In this document: positions 1-5,755 of the stretch, piece after piece | Layout: each line of letters starts with the position of its first letter | Numbering within the stretch: position 1 is the stretch's first letter | NCBI GenBank assembly: GCA_024762745.1 | Contig: JANTGV010000034.1 | Coordinates: forward strand, 1 to 8,480 | Length of the DNA: 8,480 nt | Direction of reading: 5' to 3' | From: Sulfurimonas sp. | GTDB lineage: Bacteria; Campylobacterota; Campylobacteria; Campylobacterales; Sulfurimonadaceae | Translations under genes and position numbers: made by a program | The notes under the pieces: model-generated | Database searches by the model: none | Seen by the model: only the letters and a program-made list of their open reading frames with translations | What the model was told of the DNA's origin: nothing

Positions 1-446
1 TAAGTATGAGTGGTTATGGCATAAGTGAAGAAGCTAAAATAGTTCTACAGGAGTATAAGTATCTTAATAACTTTTTAGAGATGCCTATAGTCGCAGCTAC
101 GTTTTTACTCGGTGTAACTATGGTTATAATCGGTGTATTTGTTGCTATAAGATATCATAAAACCTGCTGTATAAAAACTGCAGGAACAGGAGTCGTACTT
201 ACTGTTATGGCTATTTTGTTAAATGTCGGACTAAATAACACATCATTTTATCCGTCAACATATGATTTACAGAGTTCTTTGACGATTATGAACAGCTCTG
301 GAAGTCACTATACACTGACAGTAATGAGTTATGTTGCATTAATGGTGCCTTTTGTTCTTGCTTATATAGCATTCGCTTGGTACTCAATGGACAGGGTGAA
401 AATCACAAAAGAGGAGATAGAATCTCCAGATGCACATTACTATTAG
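1..446 (+). CDS. cydB: Cytochrome bd/CIO-type quinol oxidase subunit II, C-terminal part (5' end outside window)
   Basis: CydB is the second large membrane subunit of the bd-type (cyanide-insensitive) terminal oxidase, which oxidises quinol and reduces oxygen in the cytoplasmic membrane. The frame is open to the window edge, so the ATG at position 6 is very probably internal. It has no room for a ribosome site, and about 148 residues remain of a protein that is usually 330-380 long. Three hydrophobic helices are visible, around MPIVAATFLLGVTMVIIGVF, TGVVLTVMAILLNVGL and VMSYVALMVPFVLAYIAFAW. Between the last two lies the family-like stretch NNTSFYPS...SSLTIMNSSGSHYTL, which matches the CydB C-terminal region, followed by the final PFVLAYIAFAW helix. 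The tail DRVKITKEEIESPDAHYY is polar. The next gene starts 9 bases after the stop, so this is the upstream part of an operon. cydA should lie just upstream of the window (inference). Confidence 0.88.
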   Translation, partial: SMSGYGISEEAKIVLQEYKYLNNFLEMPIVAATFLLGVTMVIIGVFVAIRYHKTCCIKTAGTGVVLTVMAILLNVGLNNTSFYPSTYDLQSSLTIMNSSGSHYTLTVMSYVALMVPFVLAYIAFAWYSMDRVKITKEEIESPDAHYY

Positions 447-455
447 GAGTTGAAA

Positions 456-563
456 ATGGATTATACATACGAATTGATTTGGTTCTCGCTATGGCCGATA
501 GTTATCTATACAGCGTATAGATTAGTTTTAAGAAATGTAAAAAAGTACGAATTTAAGGATTAA
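456..563 (+). CDS. 35-residue single-span membrane protein downstream of cydB; candidate oxidase small subunit
   Basis: This short gene encodes MDYTYELIWFSLWPIVIYTA followed by YRLVLRNVKKYEFKD. An AGGAG ribosome site at 445-449 overlaps the cydB stop and lies 6 bases before the ATG. The TAA stop at 561-563 is one base before the next ATG. Residues 7-25 form one hydrophobic helix with two tryptophans and one proline. The N-terminus is acidic and the C-terminus basic (RNVKK), which predicts N-outside, C-inside by the positive-inside rule. Several bd oxidases carry a one-helix subunit of about 30-40 residues encoded just after cydB (CydX in Escherichia coli, CydS in Geobacillus). Size, position and topology fit that role, but I see no clear sequence identity to CydX. 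The subunit function is therefore an inference; it could also be an assembly factor. Confidence 0.8.
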   Translation: MDYTYELIWFSLWPIVIYTAYRLVLRNVKKYEFKD

Positions 564-564
564 A

Positions 565-957
565 ATGAAAAAAACAATATTTATGGATAAATATCCTGTT
601 TTTAGTTTAGAGATACAAAAAGATGAAACAGGTTTAAAGAGTCTAGATGAGATAGTAGAGTATTATAAAAATAAGATAGATAAGCATCCTATTGCTGCGT
701 TTATATCTATATTTGACCACTATAGTCATACAAAAGCCTTAGATGGTGAGATTAACCCTGAGATTAAAAATGCTAAAAATGTTGTTTTCTGCTTTGGTGC
801 AGCACTGCCAAGTACAAAAATATTGGCAGTACGTCCAAGAAGTATTGGTATATCTGAATTGGAAGACTCTTTTGTCATTGATTTTATAGAGGCTCCAAAT
901 GAGAAGTTACATGATGTGATGGAGCAGTGGAGTAAAGATATTATCAAAGTCAGATAG
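565..957 (+). CDS. Conserved protein of unknown function, 130 residues (DUF6858-like)
   Basis: A soluble protein with no signal peptide, no membrane segment and no recognisable catalytic motif. It starts at ATG 565, one base after the small membrane gene, with AAGGA at 555-559 as ribosome site. It has a short N-terminal region (KYPVFSLEI), a helical part (SLDEIVEYYKNKIDKHP) and an alternating strand/helix core containing FISIFDHYSHT, NAKNVVFCFGAALPS, LAVRPRSIGISE and FVIDFIEAPNE. The FDHY and RPRSIG segments look like conserved positions. From memory it resembles a small uncharacterised family found in sulfur-oxidising Campylobacterota and annotated DUF6858; I cannot verify this here. Its place behind cydB and before a flavin-reductase-like gene hints at a redox or respiratory role, but no function can be assigned. 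Confidence 0.85.
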   Translation: MKKTIFMDKYPVFSLEIQKDETGLKSLDEIVEYYKNKIDKHPIAAFISIFDHYSHTKALDGEINPEIKNAKNVVFCFGAALPSTKILAVRPRSIGISELEDSFVIDFIEAPNEKLHDVMEQWSKDIIKVR

Positions 958-982
958 TGTCTTTTTATGAACAAAAATATGT

Positions 983-988
983 AGGAGA
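983..988 (+). promoter_or_regulatory. Ribosome-binding site fixing the flavin reductase start
   Basis: AGGAGA lies 4 bases before ATG 993. The alternative GTG at 957 has no comparable site, so this element decides the start codon. Confidence 0.75.
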
Positions 989-992
989 AAAG

Positions 993-1586
993 ATGATTTT
1001 TGATTTAACTCACAACAAAATAAACGATAGATATAAACTGATGGCACAGACAATCATCCCCAGACCTATTGCATGGGTAGTTACAGAAGATAAAGGTGTA
1101 ATAAACGCAGCTCCCTTTAGTTATTTCATAGGTCTCTCTTCATCTCCGGCAACAGTTTTAATCTCTGTGGGACATAAGTCTGATGGTTCGCCAAAAGATA
1201 CTCTTGCAAACATTAGAAAGAGTAAAAAGTGCACTATTTGTATGGTGGACGAGAAAAGTTTTGAGAAGATGCATTTTAGTTCAAAAGAGTTAGAGAAGGC
1301 AGAGAGTGAACTCACTGCGTTTGAGATAGAGAGTGAAAAACATTTTGATGATTTTCCTGTAATGATAAAAGATGTTCCAGTTGCCTACTTCTGCGATTTT
1401 AATCAAGAGATTGATTTAGGTGGAGGCTCAACTATACCTCTCGTTTTAAGTGTCAAACATATTTATGTTAAAGATGAGTGCATAATAGATAAAGAAAAAC
1501 TTACAATTAAATTCAACCCTATAGCTAGAATCGGTAAGAATTATTCAATTTTGGGAGAGGAGTTTCTTGCACCAAAAATACCTTAA
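993..1586 (+). CDS. Flavin reductase-like domain protein (FMN-binding split-barrel, RutF/DIM6 type)
   Basis: This 197-residue protein has the N-terminal pattern of the flavin reductase-like family: TIIPRPIAWVVT at residues 20-31, then GVINAAPFSYFIGLS at 35-49, SPATVLISVG and KDTLANIRKSKKCTICMV. In this family these segments form a split barrel that binds FMN and serves NAD(P)H:flavin reduction or similar oxidoreduction. The substrate cannot be read from the sequence. The frame is open back to a GTG at 957 that overlaps the previous stop, but ATG 993 is the better start: AGGAGA at 983-988 is well spaced, and the homology begins just after it (MIFDLTHNKINDRYKLM). There is no signal peptide, so the protein is cytoplasmic. 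It lies 35 bases after the unknown 130-residue gene and probably belongs to the same operon. The C-terminal IKFNPIARIGKNYSILGE segment also fits the family. Confidence 0.88.
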   Translation: MIFDLTHNKINDRYKLMAQTIIPRPIAWVVTEDKGVINAAPFSYFIGLSSSPATVLISVGHKSDGSPKDTLANIRKSKKCTICMVDEKSFEKMHFSSKELEKAESELTAFEIESEKHFDDFPVMIKDVPVAYFCDFNQEIDLGGGSTIPLVLSVKHIYVKDECIIDKEKLTIKFNPIARIGKNYSILGEEFLAPKIP

Positions 1587-1600
1587 CTAAGCTAGAAATA

Positions 1601-1609
1601 TGGTAGAAT
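1601..1609 (+). promoter_or_regulatory. Extended -10 promoter of the chemoreceptor gene
   Basis: TGGTAGAAT is a TG-n-TANAAT extended -10 element (TAGAAT at 1604-1609, five of six to TATAAT). It sits in the 54-base gap before the chemoreceptor start. A transcript would begin near 1616, giving a leader of about 25 bases that includes the AGGA at 1631-1634. No convincing -35 hexamer is seen; vegetative promoters in Campylobacterota often lack one. Confidence 0.5.
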
Positions 1610-1640
1610 AGTATCACAAAATATGATAGTAGGATTTGTG

Positions 1641-3905
1641 ATGAATACCAGAAGCATTAAGTTTAGGATTATGTTTTTCTTTGTTAGTATTTTACTTCTT
1701 TTGGGGTTAGGAATTGCGTTTAGTGCAGCAAAAGGTGCACAAGATGAAATACTTAAGACGCGAATGGAACAGATGGGTTCCATTAAGATGAGCAAAGCAC
1801 AGCATATAGAAGATTATTTTTCTCAGATGGAGTATATTTTATCTTCACGTGCTCTTAGTAGTAAAACTGTTCAACTTCTTTGGGATTTTGATGAATTTTA
1901 TGGTGCCTTTGAAGATCAAGAACTTGATTTGGATGAGGTGCGTAAATCTCTTTTATCATACTATACAAATGAATTTCTCCCCCGTGTAAATTATGAAGTC
2001 TTAAATGCACCCGTAAAAAGAGCTCCAGAGTCATATCTTCCAAAAACAGATAAAGGTTTAGTCGCTCAATATATATACATTTCACAAAACAAAAATGCAG
2101 TAGACTCTAAAGAGCTTCTCAATATGAATAAGAAGTTTAAAAATGAGTACTCAGACCTTCATGTGCAGCAGCATCCTATAATGAGAGATATACTTAAAGA
2201 TTTTGGTAAGAATGATATCTACTTTGTCAATATGGATGGTGATGTTGTCTACAGTGTTTTTAAAAGAATTGATTACGGGACAAATCTTTTAACTGGTCCA
2301 TTTGCAAACAGTGGTTTAGGTAAGGCTTTTCAAAAGAGTCAAAAAACGCCAAGGGGTACTGTTGCATTTGAGGATGTTGCTCCATATGAGCCAAGCTTTA
2401 ATAAAGAGGTTGCATTTTTGGCAATGCCAATATATTTTGGTGAAGATAATGAAGGTGCTCTAATCTTTCAACTTCCAAAGAAAAAAATTGATGAGATTAT
2501 GAACTTTAATAACATGGTTGACAAGGTTGGACTGGGTTCAAGCGGAGAGGCTTATTTGGTAGGTTCTGATTTGACGATGAGAAATAATGGTCGTTTTATA
2601 AAAAATATAGATGATAAGAGTGTTAAAGAGGCAGCAACAACTATTGGTGTTTACAAAATTGACACAGAGGCTACAAGAGCTGCAATAAGTGGTAAGAATG
2701 AGACAACCCTTGGTATTGACTACTTAAATAATGAAGTTATAAGTTCTTATGCACCGATTAATGTTTATGGGAACAGATGGGCGATAGTTGTAAAGATAAA
2801 TAAAGAAGAGGCACTGCAAAACGCAAGAAGTGAGTTTTTCGCAACACTTTTGATTGCGGCTATCTTTATGGTTTTGATAGTAGTGCTCTCTCTCTTTGCA
2901 ATACAAAAAATGATAATATCAAAACTTGAAACTCTTCAAGATGCTACTTATAATCTTGCCAAAGGTGAGGGTGATTTAAGAAGTAAGATAGTGGTTCCTA
3001 AGGGTGATGAGATTCATGAAGTGGCTGAAAATGTAAATGAGTTTATAGAAAAAGTTCGCCAGACAGTATCTCAGGCTACATCAACATCATCACATAATAC
3101 AGAGGTCGCAAACACACTGCTCAGTGCTTCGATAGATATGAAGAAAAAGGCAGATGAAGAGAGTAGTATTGTTCAAGAAGTATCGAATGATGGAGTTGAT
3201 CTTCAAGATGTTTTAGTTAACTCTATAGAGCAGGCCAAAGAGACTAAAGAAAATATAGACTCTGCAGGAAATGTACTTAAAGGAGTAAACACTCAAATAG
3301 TACAACTCGCGAATGAGATAGAGCAGAAGTCTCAAGATGAGCTTGAACTTTCACATAAGCTAGAACAGTTAAGCGCAGATGCCACACAGGTAAAAGATGT
3401 TTTAAATGTAATCTCTGACATTGCAGACCAGACGAATTTACTCGCATTAAACGCAGCTATAGAAGCTGCACGTGCAGGTGAGCATGGTCGTGGTTTTGCT
3501 GTTGTTGCCGATGAAGTGAGAAAGCTTGCTGAGAGAACGCAAAAGTCTCTCTCTGAGATTAACTCTACAATCAGTGTGATAGTACAGTCCATAAACGATG
3601 CAAGTGAGAGTATGTCAAGAAACGCACAGGATGTAGAGAGTATATCCAAGAGTGCAAGTGAGACAGAGCTTGAGATTATCTCGAGTGTGGAGTCTATAGA
3701 GAAGTCTATAGTTCAAGTGGATGAGACAGTAAATGGATACATCAGTAACTCAAAAACCATAGAGAAAATGGTGGAAAAAGTATCTAATATCGAAGTGATT
3801 TCAGTTGAGAACAAAAAGACAATAGACAATATTTCGGATGCATCCTCTAAGCTCTCTGAGATGACCACAGGTCTTAATAACCTACTGCAAGGGTATCGTA
3901 CCTAA
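1641..3905 (+). CDS. Methyl-accepting chemotaxis protein with large extracytoplasmic Cache-type sensor
   Basis: A 754-residue transmembrane chemoreceptor that would pass ligand binding to CheA/CheW and so to the flagellar motor. Membrane helix 1 covers about residues 10-28 and helix 2 about 399-421. Between them lies an extracytoplasmic sensor of about 370 residues: a helical first part, then [19 protein letters not shown] at 191-209 with [11 protein letters not shown] after it, and [18 protein letters not shown] from 299. These are typical Cache-type sensor segments. A HAMP-like region follows at about 423-475. The cytoplasmic signalling hairpin has its tip at [19 protein letters not shown] (596-614) followed by [19 protein letters not shown]. 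The C-terminus (NNLLQGYRT) has no NWETF-like CheR tether. The frame opens at ATG 1623, but ATG 1641 is preferred because AGGA at 1631-1634 is correctly spaced for it and the basic N-terminus before helix 1 then starts as MNTRSIKFR. The ligand is unknown. Confidence 0.95.
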   Translation: MNTRSIKFRIMFFFVSILLLLGLGIAFSAAKGAQDEILKTRMEQMGSIKMSKAQHIEDYFSQMEYILSSRALSSKTVQLLWDFDEFYGAFEDQELDLDEVRKSLLSYYTNEFLPRVNYEVLNAPVKRAPESYLPKTDKGLVAQYIYISQNKNAVDSKELLNMNKKFKNEYSDLHVQQHPIMRDILKDFGKNDIYFVNMDGDVVYSVFKRIDYGTNLLTGPFANSGLGKAFQKSQKTPRGTVAFEDVAPYEPSFNKEVAFLAMPIYFGEDNEGALIFQLPKKKIDEIMNFNNMVDKVGLGSSGEAYLVGSDLTMRNNGRFIKNIDDKSVKEAATTIGVYKIDTEATRAAISGKNETTLGIDYLNNEVISSYAPINVYGNRWAIVVKINKEEALQNARSEFFATLLIAAIFMVLIVVLSLFAIQKMIISKLETLQDATYNLAKGEGDLRSKIVVPKGDEIHEVAENVNEFIEKVRQTVSQATSTSSHNTEVANTLLSASIDMKKKADEESSIVQEVSNDGVDLQDVLVNSIEQAKETKENIDSAGNVLKGVNTQIVQLANEIEQKSQDELELSHKLEQLSADATQVKDVLNVISDIADQTNLLALNAAIEAARAGEHGRGFAVVADEVRKLAERTQKSLSEINSTISVIVQSINDASESMSRNAQDVESISKSASETELEIISSVESIEKSIVQVDETVNGYISNSKTIEKMVEKVSNIEVISVENKKTIDNISDASSKLSEMTTGLNNLLQGYRT

Positions 3906-3907
3906 GA

Positions 3908-4420
3908 GTGATAAAGTTAAAGTACCTCAATCACTATCCGGCTAAGGTTCAAGAGCAAGTTAGTCAGCTCATAAAGGCTGATAAACTCTCTAAGTATCTT
4001 TTAGAAAAGTATCCTAAGAGCCATAATATTAAAAATGACAAAGCTCTTTTTATATATACGACTCGAATAAAAAATGAGTACATTAAAAAGTCTGCTCCTC
4101 TAAATAAAACAGTTTATGATGGCAAAATAAATGTTATCCACAATGCTTTGGGAACTCACCACTATGTCTCTAGAGTTCAAGGAAGCAAGTTAAAAACTAA
4201 AAATGAGATAAGAGTCGCATCACTGTTTAAAAGTGTACCTGAGAAATTTTTAGAGATGATAGTTGTTCATGAACTCGCACATTTTAAAGAGAAAGAGCAC
4301 AACAAGGCGTTCTATAAGATGTGTGAATATATGCAGGTAGATTATCACCAAACAGAATTTGATTTAAGATTATACTTAACGCAGATGGATATTGCCGGTA
4401 AATTCGAGGAGTGGAACTAA
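3908..4420 (+). CDS. YgjP-like (DUF45) zinc metallopeptidase domain protein, GTG start
   Basis: A 170-residue soluble protein carrying VVHELAHFKEKEHNKAFYK, an HExxH zinc motif with a third histidine six residues on (H121, E122, H125, H131). This HELAH-x5-H arrangement and the preceding VYDGKINVIHNALGTHHYVSR segment fit the YgjP-like family, small predicted zinc peptidases whose substrates are mostly unknown. The only usable start is GTG 3908. An in-frame stop lies at 3878 and no ATG, GTG or TTG occurs between, while family-like sequence begins immediately (KLKYLNHYP). The GTG lies two bases after the chemoreceptor stop and has no good ribosome site of its own, which suggests translational coupling. 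There is no signal peptide or membrane helix. A functional link with chemotaxis is not implied; the pairing may only share a transcript. Confidence 0.9.
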   Translation: MIKLKYLNHYPAKVQEQVSQLIKADKLSKYLLEKYPKSHNIKNDKALFIYTTRIKNEYIKKSAPLNKTVYDGKINVIHNALGTHHYVSRVQGSKLKTKNEIRVASLFKSVPEKFLEMIVVHELAHFKEKEHNKAFYKMCEYMQVDYHQTEFDLRLYLTQMDIAGKFEEWN

Positions 4421-4440
4421 CTCAGAGATAAGAGTTTTAT
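4419..4440 (+). terminator. Weak hairpin with T-rich tail after the metallopeptidase gene
   Basis: AACTC at 4419-4423 pairs with GAGTT at 4432-4436 around an 8-base loop and is followed by TTATT. The stem is only 5 bp with few GC pairs and begins inside the stop codon. It would be a poor intrinsic terminator, perhaps partial attenuation before the next promoter. Confidence 0.22.
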
Positions 4441-4467
4441 TGATAATACAACTTTATATGTTAAAAT
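4440..4467 (+). promoter_or_regulatory. Promoter of the PAS/degenerate GGDEF gene
   Basis: TTGATA at 4440-4445 (five of six to TTGACA) is followed after 16 bases by TAAAAT at 4462-4467, with an upstream TG (TGTTAAAAT at 4459-4467) forming an extended -10. Transcription would start near 4474 with a leader of about 23 bases. A second extended -10-like element, TGATAAAAT, lies at 4472-4480 and could give a start near 4487. AAAAGGG at 4483-4489 is the ribosome site for ATG 4497. Confidence 0.6.
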
Positions 4468-4496
4468 TAAATGATAAAATACAAAAGGGTCTGTTC

Positions 4497-5291
4497 ATGT
4501 CAAATGATATAAGTCCATCTCTCATTCAAAGTATCATAGATTCACAAAAAGATTTAGTTGTTATATTTCATAATAACAGAGAACTGCTCATCAATAAGGC
4601 TTTTCAAAAATTTGTTGGCGTTTCCTCTGTAGAAGAGTATCAAGAGGGATTTGGCCCCTTCGTAAATAACTTTGTTCCTCACCCATCTTATTTTAATGCT
4701 GATTTTATAGAAGATGGTGAGACCTGGTTTGATGCTATTTTGAGAAAACCAAAGTTAGAGCAGATCGTGAGTATGATGAACAGTACCCATGATCCTCACG
4801 CCTTTGCTGTTGAGATAGATAGGAATACTCCAGAGTATGTAATTGTTACCTTTAATGATATTACCCAGAGTCTCATAAAACGTATTATGATAGAGAATGA
4901 AAAAAATATTGATAAAAAGAGCGGGGCTTATGCAAAAGAGTACTTTCTACAGGTTGCGAACAGTTATCAGGAAGCAGCAGTTTTTAATGAGAAGATTGTA
5001 GGTGCTATTTCAATTGATATTAAAAATAGTGATGAGTTTTCTGCAGCTAGTTTTGTAGAGTTCCTAAAAAACAGTACACGTCAGGATGATATGATAGTAC
5101 GCTGGAGTGATAGAAAATATTTAATTGTCTTTCTTACTGATGGTGAACTCAATGCTCTCTTAGTGTTAAAAAAATTAGAGGAGATTCTAAAAAAAAGAGA
5201 TCCAGAAGAGAACTTATACCAGCTCTCTCTACATGCCCAAAAAGGGGGAGAAAATATAGATTTTGTAGTTAAGAAGGTTCTTGCGTCTTAA
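4497..5291 (+). CDS. PAS domain protein with degenerate GGDEF domain (predicted c-di-GMP receptor, not synthase)
   Basis: A 264-residue cytoplasmic protein. Residues about 8-125 form a PAS-like domain (DLVVIFHNNRELLINKAFQKF, ending EYVIVTFNDITQSL). A short helix then leads into a GGDEF-like domain from about 139, where DKKSGAYAKEYF stands in for the usual D-x-LTGLxNRxxF. The catalytic GGDEF is replaced by SDRKY at 204-208 in the context MIVRWSDRKYLIVF, so diguanylate cyclase activity is not expected. R195-Q-D-D198 sits exactly five residues before that position, the spacing of the RxxD c-di-GMP inhibitory site. The segment normally carrying the metal and guanine contacts (DIDxFKxxND...GHxxGD) is shortened to DIKNSDEF, and the domain has only about 126 residues. 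The start is ATG 4497, with AAAAGGG before it and its own promoter; the frame is open upstream to 4392 but overlaps the previous gene. There is no EAL domain. The signal sensed is unknown. Confidence 0.85.
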   Translation: MSNDISPSLIQSIIDSQKDLVVIFHNNRELLINKAFQKFVGVSSVEEYQEGFGPFVNNFVPHPSYFNADFIEDGETWFDAILRKPKLEQIVSMMNSTHDPHAFAVEIDRNTPEYVIVTFNDITQSLIKRIMIENEKNIDKKSGAYAKEYFLQVANSYQEAAVFNEKIVGAISIDIKNSDEFSAASFVEFLKNSTRQDDMIVRWSDRKYLIVFLTDGELNALLVLKKLEEILKKRDPEENLYQLSLHAQKGGENIDFVVKKVLAS

Positions 5292-5755
5292 TCCATCCAG
5301 CGAGATGGGTCATAGCCGTCAGTTGGACGCAATACTTCTTTTTTTTCTAGTTCTTTTCTGAGTAAATAACTGCCCTCTTCTTTTTCAAATCCAAATTGTT
5401 CATAAAATTTCATCGATTTTTGTTTTTCAGTAATGTTAATTTCAAGAGCATCATAAAGAGAAGCAGCCTCTTGTAAAAATTGTTCCATCATAAAAGAACC
5501 GACACCTTGTCCTTTAAACTTAGGGATGATTGCAACACTGAGTCTTGGAGTCTCATCATGATTTAATCGTCTTGACCAGATAGCACCGGCGATTTCATTG
5601 TCAACCAAGGCGTAGAGACCTAAATCTTTATTTGTAAAGCCATAAAAGTCAGTATATTTTGAGAGTTCCTGAGGAGTATTAGGATGTGCATATTTAAACA
5701 TATCTACAACTATTTTCTGTTCACTTGACCTTAAAAAATATAACTCTCTGCTCAT
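5288..5755 (-). CDS. GNAT family N-acetyltransferase
   Basis: A 155-residue protein with the GNAT fold pattern. Strand LGLYALVDNEIAGAIWSRR (45-63) is followed by motif A, LSVAIIPKFKGQGVGSFMME (72-91), with the acetyl-CoA pyrophosphate loop K81-G-Q-G84-V-G86. The first position is lysine where the family usually has arginine or glutamine. Next come ALEINITEKQ and KSMKFYEQFGFEKEEGSY (motif B, 114-130). It would transfer an acetyl group from acetyl-CoA to an amine; the acceptor cannot be predicted. Its ATG overlaps the TGA of the ABC-F gene (ATGA), and GGAGGAG lies five bases upstream inside that gene's end, so translation is coupled and expression depends on the ABC-F promoter. Its stop overlaps the stop of the convergent PAS gene by four bases. 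RimI-like protein acetylation is possible but not shown. Confidence 0.9.
   Translation of the reverse strand: MSRELYFLRSSEQKIVVDMFKYAHPNTPQELSKYTDFYGFTNKDLGLYALVDNEIAGAIWSRRLNHDETPRLSVAIIPKFKGQGVGSFMMEQFLQEAASLYDALEINITEKQKSMKFYEQFGFEKEEGSYLLRKELEKKEVLRPTDGYDPSRWMD

Noticed and set aside
6..446. A complete 146-residue membrane protein starting at ATG 6
   Set aside because: The frame is open to the window edge, there is no room for a ribosome site, and the sequence matches the C-terminal third of CydB. It is a truncated view of a longer gene.
726..974. 82-residue minus-strand frame over the unknown 130-residue gene
   Set aside because: Shadow frame. The plus-strand gene has correct spacing and ribosome site within an operon.
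957..992. GTG 957 as the flavin reductase start
   Set aside because: It would overlap the previous stop and lacks a ribosome site. ATG 993 has AGGAGA and the family homology starts there.
3332..3649. 105-residue minus-strand frame inside the chemoreceptor signalling domain
   Set aside because: Antisense shadow of a highly conserved coding region, with no ribosome site and no plausible protein features.
4392..4496. Start of the PAS gene at 4392
   Set aside because: That start would overlap the peptidase gene and run through the -35 and -10 promoter elements. ATG 4497 has a ribosome site.
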